From: Aureispira sp045105775
GTDB lineage: Bacteria; Bacteroidota; Bacteroidia; Chitinophagales; Saprospiraceae
Reading direction: 5' to 3'
NCBI GenBank assembly: GCA_045105775.1
Contig: JBGCDW010000083.1
Location: 9,537 to 73,536 of the forward strand
DNA length: 64,000 bases
Part shown: piece after piece, positions 26,283 to 34,279 of the stretch
Position numbering within the stretch: position 1 is the stretch's first letter
How the letters are laid out: each line of letters opens with the position of its first letter
Made by a program: the position numbers and the translations under genes
The notes under the pieces: generated by a model
The model's input: only the letters and a program-made list of their open reading frames with translations
Database searches by the model: none
What the model was told of the DNA's origin: nothing

Positions 26283-27159
26283 TTTGGAAAATAATCCTTC
26301 TACCCCTTTATTGCAGCTCCTCTCCTTTGCTTTTATTTGGTTGTGCTGTGCCTTGATGGGGAGTTTGTTTCTCTCCTTTTTTACGCAAGGAAACAACTGG
26401 ACAAGTCTGTCTGTTATTCTAGACCAAATCAACAATTCTAAAGATGGTGATTTGGTCAACCAATTACGCTATGTTCAAATCATAGGACATTTGTCCAACT
26501 ATCTTTTGCCCGCTCTAATTTTTCTTTTTGCGTGGTATCGTCCACAAGCATGGGCTACTACACAATTAGCCAAAGCCCCTCCTCTAAAAATTACTCTAAT
26601 AAGTTTGGTCGCTGTATTTGCTTTGTTCCCTTTTATTTCTTGGGTTTATTATTGGAATATGACCTTAATTCCTACAGATTGGATTAGTACAGATAAGTTG
26701 GAATTGCAAGCTGCATTTTTAAACATGAGAAATGGTTATGAATTGTTCCTCAATATTTTTCTATTAGGGGTGGTTGCTGCGCTTGGAGAGGAATTAGTTT
26801 TTAGAGGAATCATTCAACGAATACTCACCCAATGGAGCGGCCAAGTACATGGTAGTGCTGTTCTTACCGCAGTGCTATTTTCTTTTATTCATTTTCAATG
26901 GGAAGGATTTGTAGCACGTTTTCTTTTAGGATTATTATTTTGTTATATACTGGTTTATACCCAGAACTTATGGATTCCTATTCTTCTACATTTTTGCTTC
27001 AATAGCATACAGGTAGTTATTCCTTATTTCAATCCTGAATTGGTAAAAGATGCAGGAGAAACGGTGGCCATTCCTTTATTGGGCGCATTATTGAGTTTGG
27101 GTATATTTAGCATAATTTGGAAAACATTCATTTTGAATAAAAATAAAATTTATAAATAA
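26269..27159 (+). CDS. CPBP family intramembrane glutamic protease
   Basis: 296 residues with about seven or eight hydrophobic helices. The CPBP (Rce1-like) motifs are present: the EExxxR pair in LGEELVFRGIIQR at about residue 173, a histidine in FIHFQWEGF, and a late LLHFCFNSIQV segment. These are glutamate-type membrane proteases that in bacteria often process small peptides. The start overlaps the aminotransferase end by 14 bases, so translation is probably coupled. It precedes cdsA by 2 bases. The substrate is unknown. Confidence 0.85.
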   Translation: MELNNLENNPSTPLLQLLSFAFIWLCCALMGSLFLSFFTQGNNWTSLSVILDQINNSKDGDLVNQLRYVQIIGHLSNYLLPALIFLFAWYRPQAWATTQLAKAPPLKITLISLVAVFALFPFISWVYYWNMTLIPTDWISTDKLELQAAFLNMRNGYELFLNIFLLGVVAALGEELVFRGIIQRILTQWSGQVHGSAVLTAVLFSFIHFQWEGFVARFLLGLLFCYILVYTQNLWIPILLHFCFNSIQVVIPYFNPELVKDAGETVAIPLLGALLSLGIFSIIWKTFILNKNKIYK

Positions 27160-27161
27160 AA

Positions 27162-28016
27162 ATGAGTTTAAAGCAAAGAACCATTACAGGATTAATTATG
27201 GGCTTCGTTATGATAACAGCCTGCTTATTTGATCCGATTACTTGTAGCTTATTGTTCTTACTGATTAATGTCTTATGTCTTTGGGAATTGGGTACCCATG
27301 TACTCGCCCACGATGGCACTCCTACTACCAATTTAATTAGACATGGAGCCTTGGTACTTATTGGCAGTTTTTTTCCTGTACTAGCAATCATGGTTTGGAT
27401 CTTTGGGCAGAGCAATTGGCAATGGCTCATCTATCTCTTTCCATTGTTGGCTGCACTCCTATTTTTATTTGAATTGTTTGGCAAATCACTCAAGCCCTTT
27501 AATAATATTGGATTTATGAGTCTTGGAGTGATTTACATTGGTATTCCAATGACGTTAGCCATTTGGATATGTAGCAGCCCTGTAGCAGCATTTGGAGGCG
27601 TAGGCAATTACTTTATGATGGCCGTCTTTTTTATGGTTTGGGCCAGTGATGTTTTTGCCTATCTCATCGGATCTAAGATTGGCAAAAGCAAAATGTTCCC
27701 TCGTATTTCACCCAACAAAACATGGGAAGGCACTCTAAGTGGTGTAGCAGGTGCCATCCTTACAGGCTACTTATGTTCCCTGTTATTTCAAGGTTTGGCC
27801 CTACCCTTAGGCTTCTGGATTGGGGCTGCTTGTATATGCACTGTATTTGGAATTCTTGGAGACTTGGTAGAGTCTATGTTTAAGCGCAGTTTGGGGATCA
27901 AAGATTCAGGAAATCTACTGCCAGGACATGGGGGGTTCTTAGATCGTTTTGATGCCTTTATTTTTGTGGTGCCTTTTATTTACACCTATATTGTCATTTA
28001 CTTTCAAATTTGGTAA
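27162..28016 (+). CDS. cdsA: Phosphatidate cytidylyltransferase
   Basis: 284 residues of multiple transmembrane helices. The CdsA signature is present: SDVFAYLIGSKIGKSKMF and SPNKTWEGTLSGVAGA in the middle, and near the C-terminus GDLVESMFKRSLGIKDSG with LPGHGGFLDRFDAFIF, which carries the catalytic lysine and aspartates. It makes CDP-diacylglycerol from phosphatidate and CTP, the precursor of phosphatidylethanolamine and phosphatidylglycerol. Last gene of the three-gene operon; a strong terminator follows within 35 bases. Confidence 0.95.
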   Translation: MSLKQRTITGLIMGFVMITACLFDPITCSLLFLLINVLCLWELGTHVLAHDGTPTTNLIRHGALVLIGSFFPVLAIMVWIFGQSNWQWLIYLFPLLAALLFLFELFGKSLKPFNNIGFMSLGVIYIGIPMTLAIWICSSPVAAFGGVGNYFMMAVFFMVWASDVFAYLIGSKIGKSKMFPRISPNKTWEGTLSGVAGAILTGYLCSLLFQGLALPLGFWIGAACICTVFGILGDLVESMFKRSLGIKDSGNLLPGHGGFLDRFDAFIFVVPFIYTYIVIYFQIW

Positions 28017-28046
28017 GACCATTCTAAGTTAATATGATTGACATAA

Positions 28047-28085
28047 CAAGGTGCTTTGGAGCGGTCCAAAGCACCTTGCTTTTTT
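28047..28085 (+). terminator. Intrinsic terminator after cdsA
   Basis: 14-bp perfect stem (CAAGGTGCTTTGGA / TCCAAAGCACCTTG) with a GCGG loop, followed by a T6 run. Confidence 0.93.
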
Positions 28086-28120
28086 ACATAGTCATTCAAA
28101 AAGTTTAACTTTGGTTAAGC

Positions 28121-28837
28121 TTACGACATCTCCGTCAATGTTCTCCACAAAGTAATGACTTCTTGTAAAGCAAGTTGAGATGACTTACTCTTATTCTTAT
28201 TGTATTGGTTGATGAGTTGTTGCAATTGCGTTTTTTGTGTTGCTAGTTGTAGTTCCAGCTCATCGGGCGCAATAGCCTCTCTATTGACCAACAAATCACT
28301 TAAGTCTTGGTTGAATTGCGTCAATTCTGCGGTCAAATCAGCCGTTGCGTTTTCTTGTGGAGGAGCTTGCATGGCCTTCCATTCCTTTTCAGTCAGTACT
28401 ACTCCCGAACGATTGCCAAACAAGGGTTTCGCTTTTTTCAACAACTGATTCCAGCCACTCGTAGGTATTTGCGATTGCAAAGGCACCAAAAACACCACTT
28501 CTTTCCCCTTTTGTTCCTCTACAAATGCTAGACCTGTTGCTACCTGTTTCACTCCAATAGAAAAGCGTTTTTGTTGGCCGCCTGGTTTGGTTTCTACTTT
28601 ACTAAAATGTTTTTCTAAAGTAGTATGATTGCCAAAATCAATAAAATGCCCCTTGGGTTCTCCTGGCTGATCATTGAAGTAATCTAAGATTAAATGAAAA
28701 GGCGTTGTTTCTCCTTTGCGATTGGATAAACGTCCACAACAGGCACGTGCCCTATTCTTCATGACAACGGTTGTCAAATGAGTAACAGAGCGATCTCGCT
28801 TATCAAAAACCTTAAAATTTAGTTTACTTTTGAACAT
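28121..28837 (-). CDS. Hypothetical protein with C-terminal coiled coil
   Basis: 238 residues that I do not recognise. No signal peptide. Residues 1-140 look like a globular mixed alpha/beta domain (KARACCGRLSNRKG is avoided here as a motif; the visible piece is RARACCGRLSN with paired cysteines, then HFIDFGNHTTLEKHF). The last ~85 residues are a predicted coiled coil (DELELQLATQKTQLQQLINQ). Monocistronic, convergent with cdsA across the terminator. The ATG at 28837 fits the N-terminal MFKSKLNFKVFDKRD. Function not assignable from the sequence. Confidence 0.7.
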   Translation of the reverse strand: MFKSKLNFKVFDKRDRSVTHLTTVVMKNRARACCGRLSNRKGETTPFHLILDYFNDQPGEPKGHFIDFGNHTTLEKHFSKVETKPGGQQKRFSIGVKQVATGLAFVEEQKGKEVVFLVPLQSQIPTSGWNQLLKKAKPLFGNRSGVVLTEKEWKAMQAPPQENATADLTAELTQFNQDLSDLLVNREAIAPDELELQLATQKTQLQQLINQYNKNKSKSSQLALQEVITLWRTLTEMS

Positions 28838-29053
28838 AGCACGGATATATAGGAATATAATGTGGTGTTTAAAATACCAATTTTCTAATAAAATTCCAAG
28901 AAATTATTTCTATTAGACCTACTTAAAAAACAAAACCCAAACAAGCAATGCACCACCGCTTGAATCGCATACCATTGCCATCCATAATCAGGTCTAATAA
29001 TCTATTCCCACACCTTTAGAAGGCAAACTAGCTATTTTTTTGAAGGCATTTTT
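28838..29053. other. Intergenic region between hypothetical gene and ileS leader
   Basis: About 215 bases without a gene. It contains a spaced 9-bp inverted repeat (ATTAGACCT at 28912-28920 with AGGTCTAAT at 28990-28998) that could close a structured RNA or bind a dimeric regulator; there is no further evidence. Confidence 0.3.
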
Positions 29054-29085
29054 TTTGGTAATTCCTGTAGAATGCTGTAGTTTTG
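29054..29085 (+). promoter_or_regulatory. Promoter of the ileS leader
   Basis: A TTTG at 29054-29057, exactly 20 bases, then TAGTTTTG (TAnnTTTG) at 29078-29085: a near-ideal Bacteroidota -33/-7 pair. Transcription should start close to 29091, only a few bases before the leader-peptide ATG at 29095. Confidence 0.75.
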
Positions 29086-29094
29086 TTAGGCATT

Positions 29095-29166
29095 ATGAAA
29101 AAACAAAATTTCAATATAAACAGCAATATTATTATTAGCACTTCAGAAGGTATCTGTTTGTGTTAA
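29095..29166 (+). CDS. Isoleucine-rich leader peptide of ileS
   Basis: 23 codons: KKQNFNINSNIII then STSEGICLC and TAA. Five of the 23 residues are isoleucine, three of them consecutive (ATT ATT ATT at 29128-29136), with a further ATA and ATC. It begins just downstream of a strong promoter and ends 22 bases before a terminator hairpin, with ileS next. This is the arrangement of leader peptides that sense charged tRNA by ribosome stalling. Isoleucine is the substrate of the enzyme encoded downstream, which strongly supports a real, translated regulator rather than a chance frame. Confidence 0.75.
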   Translation: MKKQNFNINSNIIISTSEGICLC

Positions 29167-29226
29167 TTGACCTTGTTTTGAATCAATGAAGCTCTAACAG
29201 ATACCAATTTGTTAGAGCTTTTTTTA
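29149..29226 (+). promoter_or_regulatory. Transcription attenuator of ileS (antiterminator/terminator)
   Basis: Terminator: AAGCTCTAACA (29189-29199) pairs with TGTTAGAGCTT (29210-29220), followed by a T-run to 29225. Antiterminator: GGTATCTGTT (29149-29158, the last part of the leader frame) is perfectly complementary over 10 bases to AACAGATACC (29196-29205), which overlaps the terminator's left arm, so only one can form. A ribosome stalled on the ATT run leaves 29149-29158 free and favours read-through; a ribosome reaching the stop codon covers it and permits termination. No other plus-strand gene ends here that would need this terminator. Confidence 0.75.
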
Positions 29227-29343
29227 TTTTTGTTGCTTTGATAAGAGCTGCTTAAAGTATTATCAATAGAATCTTCCTTAAATCGAAGTTGTGTATAATG
29301 AATTAAAACGCTAAAACAACTTCCTAATATTAATCTATTCATT

Positions 29344-32300
29344 GTGAACAAGTACAAAGAATACCAACAGTTAGATTTACCCCAAATAGATCGAGAATTG
29401 CTCGAATTTTGGAAAACAAAGCAAATTTTTGAAAAGAGCATGAGCGAGCGCGAAGATGCTCCTAGCTTTGTGTTTTTTGAAGGCCCACCATCAGCCAATG
29501 GCAAACCTGGCATTCATCATGTTTTGGCGCGTTCTGTCAAAGATGTTTTTTGCCGCTTCCAAACCATGCAAGGAAAATTGGTCCGTCGCAAAGCAGGTTG
29601 GGACACCCACGGCCTTCCTATTGAATTGGCCGTAGAAAAACAGCTCCAAATCACTAAGGAAGATATTGGGCACAAAATATCTGTAGATGACTACAACAAA
29701 GCTTGTAAAGAGACCGTCATGCTTTACAAGGATATGTGGGATGAATTGACTGTAAAAATGGGGTATTGGGTAGACATGAGCGAGCCTTATATCACTTATG
29801 AGAACAACTATATAGAATCGGTGTGGTGGTTGCTCAAAAAATTGTACAACGATGAAATGTTGTACAAAGGCTACACCATACAGCCCTACTCCCCCGCAGC
29901 AGGTACAGGATTGAGTTCGCACGAATTGAATATGCCTGGTTGTTATAAGGATGTAACCGATACAACAGTAGTGGCACAATTTAAGGTAAAACCCAACAAG
30001 GTGTTGCCTGAAGATACTTTTATCTTAGCTTGGACTACTACGCCTTGGACACTCCCTTCCAATACGGCACTTTGTGTCGGTCCAAAAATTGAATATGTAT
30101 TGGTAAAAACCTACAACCAATATACAGGGCTTCCTATGCACGTGGTGTTGGCCAAGGCATTGGTGGGCAAACAACTCAGTGGTAAATATAAAGTAAGTAG
30201 TGAAGAATTGCCTTTAGAGGCTTACAAACATGGCGATAAGCATATTCCTTATACCGTAGTATCCGAATACAAAGGCACGGACTTGATCGGGCTTTCTTAT
30301 GAGCAGCTCCTACCCTTTGCACAACCTGATGACCAAACAATGGTTCCCTTCCGTGTCATTGGTGGCAACTTTGTAACAACGGCAGATGGTACTGGAATCG
30401 TACACATTGCCCCTACCTTTGGTGGAGATGATGCTATGGTGGCCAAACAATCAGATATTCCTCCTATGTTGGTAAAGAATGAGGAAGGTGATTTGGTCCC
30501 CTTGGTAGATTTGCAAGGAAAATTCCGTCCAGAAATGGGCACGTATGCTGGTGCGTATGTCAAAAACGAATACTACAAAGCTGGCGAAGCTCCCGAAAAA
30601 TCGATTGATGTTCAATTGGCCATACAGCTCAAGACCGAAAACAAAGCCTTTAAAGTAGAAAAATACAAACACAGTTATCCACATTGTTGGCGTACAGACA
30701 AACCTGTTTTGTATTATCCACTCGATTCTTGGTTTGTGAAAGCTACTGCCAAGAAAAAACGCATGTCTGAGCTCAACCAAACCATCAACTGGAAGCCTGC
30801 TTCTACTGGTGAAAAACGTTTTGGTGGATGGTTGGACAACTTACAAGATTGGAACTTGTCGCGCTCTCGCTATTGGGGAATTCCTTTGCCCATCTGGCGC
30901 ACAGAGGATGAGCGTGAAGAATGGTGCATTGGCTCTATTGAGGAATTACAACAAGCTGTAGAAGCGGCCAATCAAGCCTTTAATTTATCACAAGAAGTGC
31001 CCAAAGACTTGCATCGTCCTTATATCGATGCTGTAGTCCTAGTGAGTCCTTCTGGCAAAAAGATGCATAGAGAAACAGACCTTATTGATGTATGGTTTGA
31101 CAGTGGTTCTATGCCTTATGCCCAGTGGCATTATCCATTTGAGAACAAGGAATTGATTGATAATGCCTTGCAAAACCTAGAAGGGGAACGTGCCTTTCCT
31201 GCCGATTTTATAGCAGAGGGCGTAGACCAAACACGCGGTTGGTTTTATACCTTGCACGCCATTTCTACTATGTGTTTTGATACCATTGCGTATAAGAATG
31301 TAGTCTCCAATGGTTTGGTTTTGGATAAGAATGGCTTAAAAATGTCTAAATCTAAAGGCAATGCAGTAGAGCCATTTGAAATCTTGTCTAAGTATGGAGC
31401 CGATGCCACTCGCTGGTATATGCTCACCAATGCACAACCTTGGGACAACCTGCGTTTTAATGAAACTGTATTGGACGAAACCAGACGCAAGCTATTTGGC
31501 ACATTATACAATACGTATAATTTCTTTGCTACCTATGCCAATGTCGATAATTATGATGGTTTGAGCCTAAAAGGTTTCCGTTATGGCAATGAAGTCGCCT
31601 TAGAGAAACGTCCAGAAATTGATCGTTGGATTATTTCTTTGTTGAATTCCTTGGTGCAGTCGGTAGAGAAGGATTTTGAAAATTATGAACCCACCAATGC
31701 AGGGCGTAAGATTGCAGATTTTGTAGACCGTCACTTGAGCAATTGGTATGTGCGTTTGTGCCGCCGCCGTTTCTGGAAAGGAGAGCAAAATGAGGATAAA
31801 CTAGCTGCTTATCAGACCTTGTACCACTGTCTGGTTACGTTGTCTAAAGTTATGGCTCCTATTGCGCCTTTCTTTACCGATTGGTTGTATCAAAATCTAA
31901 ATGGAGTCACACAGCAAGAGTCGCACGAATCGGTTCACTTGGCCTTTTTCCCAAAAGCAGATCAAGCTGCCATTGACACGGTATTGGAACAACGCATGAG
32001 TTATGCCCAACGTATCACGTCTTTGGTCTTGTCCTTACGTAAAAAGGAAGCCATTCGTGTACGCCAACCTTTGCAAAAAATCTTGTTGCCTGTCTTAAAC
32101 CAAGATTTCCAAAACCAAGTAGAAGCGGTAGAGAATCTTTTGTTATCAGAATTAAACATCAAAGAAATTGAATATGTTTCTGATGCTTCGGGGATTATCA
32201 AAAAAGGAGTCAAGCCTAACTTTAAGGTACTAGGGAAGCGTCTGGGCAAAAACATGAAAGCGGGCAAAGCTGCTATTGAAGCTTTTACACAAGAAGATAT

Positions 32301-32724
32301 TGCTCAATTGGAACGAGAGGGTCAATATACCTTGGAGTTAGATGGACAGGCTTTTGAACTGGAACTCTCAGATGTTACCATTACATCAGAAGATATAGAA
32401 GGTTGGTTAGTGGCTAGTGATGCCGAAATTACCGTAGCCTTGGATGCTACCATTACACCAGTATTGGAAGCAGAAGGTATGGCTAGAGAATTGGTGAATA
32501 GAATTCAAAACTTACGCAAAGATCAAGACCTTGACGTAACGGATAGAATTCGTCTAACCATTCAACAACATCAGGCTATCAACCAAGCAGTCTTGCAATT
32601 TGAAGATTACATCAGTCAAGAAGTGTTAGCCACTCAACTTGACGTAGTGGACGAACCTTTTGATGGACATGAAGTAGCATTGATTGATGATATTGTGGTA
32701 CACATTGCCGTTAAAAAACAATAA
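29344..32724 (+). CDS. ileS: Isoleucine--tRNA ligase
   Basis: 1126 residues, typical of the long bacterial/eukaryotic-type IleRS. It starts at a GTG; the N-terminus KYKEYQQLDLPQIDRELLEFW aligns with family starts when read from there. Class I signatures: the HIGH-type motif in SANGKPGIHHVLARSV (about residue 57) and KMSKS in LKMSKSKGNAVEPFEIL (about residue 665). The editing (CP1) domain lies between, with GTGIVHIAPTFGGDD. A long C-terminal anticodon-binding and extension region follows. It charges tRNA-Ile with isoleucine. The gene is preceded by an apparent isoleucine-sensing attenuator and followed by a strong terminator, so it is transcribed alone. Confidence 0.97.
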   Translation: MNKYKEYQQLDLPQIDRELLEFWKTKQIFEKSMSEREDAPSFVFFEGPPSANGKPGIHHVLARSVKDVFCRFQTMQGKLVRRKAGWDTHGLPIELAVEKQLQITKEDIGHKISVDDYNKACKETVMLYKDMWDELTVKMGYWVDMSEPYITYENNYIESVWWLLKKLYNDEMLYKGYTIQPYSPAAGTGLSSHELNMPGCYKDVTDTTVVAQFKVKPNKVLPEDTFILAWTTTPWTLPSNTALCVGPKIEYVLVKTYNQYTGLPMHVVLAKALVGKQLSGKYKVSSEELPLEAYKHGDKHIPYTVVSEYKGTDLIGLSYEQLLPFAQPDDQTMVPFRVIGGNFVTTADGTGIVHIAPTFGGDDAMVAKQSDIPPMLVKNEEGDLVPLVDLQGKFRPEMGTYAGAYVKNEYYKAGEAPEKSIDVQLAIQLKTENKAFKVEKYKHSYPHCWRTDKPVLYYPLDSWFVKATAKKKRMSELNQTINWKPASTGEKRFGGWLDNLQDWNLSRSRYWGIPLPIWRTEDEREEWCIGSIEELQQAVEAANQAFNLSQEVPKDLHRPYIDAVVLVSPSGKKMHRETDLIDVWFDSGSMPYAQWHYPFENKELIDNALQNLEGERAFPADFIAEGVDQTRGWFYTLHAISTMCFDTIAYKNVVSNGLVLDKNGLKMSKSKGNAVEPFEILSKYGADATRWYMLTNAQPWDNLRFNETVLDETRRKLFGTLYNTYNFFATYANVDNYDGLSLKGFRYGNEVALEKRPEIDRWIISLLNSLVQSVEKDFENYEPTNAGRKIADFVDRHLSNWYVRLCRRRFWKGEQNEDKLAAYQTLYHCLVTLSKVMAPIAPFFTDWLYQNLNGVTQQESHESVHLAFFPKADQAAIDTVLEQRMSYAQRITSLVLSLRKKEAIRVRQPLQKILLPVLNQDFQNQVEAVENLLLSELNIKEIEYVSDASGIIKKGVKPNFKVLGKRLGKNMKAGKAAIEAFTQEDIAQLEREGQYTLELDGQAFELELSDVTITSEDIEGWLVASDAEITVALDATITPVLEAEGMARELVNRIQNLRKDQDLDVTDRIRLTIQQHQAINQAVLQFEDYISQEVLATQLDVVDEPFDGHEVALIDDIVVHIAVKKQ

Positions 32725-32750
32725 ATTCTAAATAAAATTCAACCTATATG

Positions 32751-32783
32751 GCTCCTTATACTCCAGTGTATAAGGAGCTTTTT
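32751..32783 (+). terminator. Intrinsic terminator after ileS
   Basis: 11-bp perfect stem (GCTCCTTATAC 32751-32761 / GTATAAGGAGC 32768-32778) and a T5 run. Confidence 0.92.
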
Positions 32784-32970
32784 ATATAATTATAAAATTT
32801 CCTTAATTCCTATAATCTAGGGAAATCCCTATGAATTTTAAAATACATTCCAACTACATTTGTTAAACAATCAACTAGCAACTATTCTAATCAAATTTTA
32901 CTTGTGATTGTGCAGGTGTTCTCCAAAAAACCTAATTATAAACAGAGTAGGAACTTGAATTTTATCGTAA

Positions 32971-33171
32971 ATGCACTCCAATACCGCACTCAACCATTAT
33001 ATTTTTTGTACCATTGAAACACCCCTTAATAAATCCTCTCTTTTTGGGGAATTTATAGAGGATATTGTCGTCTTTATCCAATTCAACCTAATCCTACACA
33101 TCCTCATTTATATCTGTGCGCTTGCCATTGTCTATTTTTTATTTTCGACCTTGAGAGAAGAAATTCAATAA
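32971..33171 (+). CDS. Possible small membrane protein, 66 residues
   Basis: An ATG frame in a 610-base gap between ileS and the next gene. Residues about 36-60 (FNLILHILIYICALAIVYFLF) form one good transmembrane helix, followed by the charged tail STLREEIQ. I do not recognise it. An imperfect hairpin with a T-run at 33201-33235 follows, which fits the end of a transcript. No similar neighbour and no clear promoter; it may equally be a chance frame in AT-rich DNA. Confidence 0.3.
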   Translation: MHSNTALNHYIFCTIETPLNKSSLFGEFIEDIVVFIQFNLILHILIYICALAIVYFLFSTLREEIQ

Positions 33172-33200
33172 AATACTCGTTAAGCTATTTTTTGAGCACA

Positions 33201-33235
33201 AAAAAGCTCTTATAAAGCTTGTGTAGAGGCTTTTT
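33201..33235 (+). terminator. Possible weak terminator
   Basis: AAAAAGCTCT pairs imperfectly (one bulge) with AGAGGCTTTTT, with a T5 end. Supports a transcript ending after the small frame at 32971-33171. Confidence 0.4.
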
Positions 33236-33340
33236 GATAAGGATTCATAGTCTTTTCCTGAAAATATTTTTACTTTGGGATAATCAAGACTATTCCTTGA
33301 TATTGAATATGAATCTACCTCTAGCTAAACCAATAAGAGT

Positions 33341-34273
33341 ATGAAGAATCTCAATGGCCGCCCAACTGTTATATTTGATCCCAAAACAACGGGACTAAAT
33401 GACCAAGAATTTAGAGCACTGACGGAGGAAATGCGGGGAACTGGAGATACTTACTATACAGCCAATCAACTTTATAGTTCCTATTTGGGCACAGGTAAAG
33501 TTTCTTGCATGACTAGGTTTTTTCTTTTTATACTAGTCGTTGTTACCACTGTTTTTATGATTAATATTAACTATGTTAAGAACACCTATTTGGGTAACTC
33601 TATGTATATAGATGTAGCTCTTATTGGGGTATTTGCTGCAGCAATGACGGGCTTGTTTACCCTCAAGGATAAGATCAAAATAAGTTATGAGGAGTTTGAC
33701 CAATTGCTTCAACGTTGGTTAAAACACCAGCCTATGCCTAATTTATTGATTAAGCCATCTTTGCAAGAAGCCCCTTCCAATCCGTTTGGCGAACAAGATT
33801 TATACGATTATGGTGTAGAGAGTATCTTGGTGGTGGACAAAGATATTTATGTAGATTTATTTGTTAAAAACAACTACCAAGCAGAATGGAAAGCAGTGGT
33901 TATTTCACAAAATGCTTATCCTCATTATCTAATTACACAAGTCCAAAAAATATTAGATGATAACCCAAGTATCAAACTACAATATTTGCACGATTCTACC
34001 TCCAACCAGTTTGACATGCGCGCCAAGTTGGATGGCTTCTTAAGAATACCAACATCTGTAGAAGAGGTGGATTTGGGATTGAATGAAGACGATAGTAATA
34101 AAACAGATATCCTCAAAACACGCTCGGCAGAAAACAAAGGATTACAACTAGATCACCTCCCTCCTGCTCGTCTCGCACAAACTATGGGTGTTGCTGTTGT
34201 TGGTGGTATTTTGATTGGTGAAGTTTTACGCTCTTACAATAGCAATTCGGGAGGAAGCAGTGACTTTGGTTAA
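33341..34273 (+). CDS. Hypothetical membrane protein
   Basis: 310 residues, not recognised. Two adjacent hydrophobic helices near residues 58-108 (MTRFFLFILVVVTTVFMI and MYIDVALIGVFAAAMTGLF) are followed by a soluble region of about 170 residues with a SILVVDKDIYVDLFVKNNY segment, and a third hydrophobic stretch near the C-terminus (AQTMGVAVVGGILIGEVL) before a Ser/Gly tail. It is 6 bases upstream of the asparagine-synthetase-like gene, so the two are probably co-transcribed and functionally linked. Confidence 0.7.
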   Translation: MKNLNGRPTVIFDPKTTGLNDQEFRALTEEMRGTGDTYYTANQLYSSYLGTGKVSCMTRFFLFILVVVTTVFMININYVKNTYLGNSMYIDVALIGVFAAAMTGLFTLKDKIKISYEEFDQLLQRWLKHQPMPNLLIKPSLQEAPSNPFGEQDLYDYGVESILVVDKDIYVDLFVKNNYQAEWKAVVISQNAYPHYLITQVQKILDDNPSIKLQYLHDSTSNQFDMRAKLDGFLRIPTSVEEVDLGLNEDDSNKTDILKTRSAENKGLQLDHLPPARLAQTMGVAVVGGILIGEVLRSYNSNSGGSSDFG

Positions 34274-34279
34274 GATATT

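Noticed and set aside
29054..29343. T-box riboswitch upstream of ileS
   Set aside because: No T-box consensus sequence or stem I specifier layout is visible; the Ile-rich peptide plus alternative stems explains the region better.
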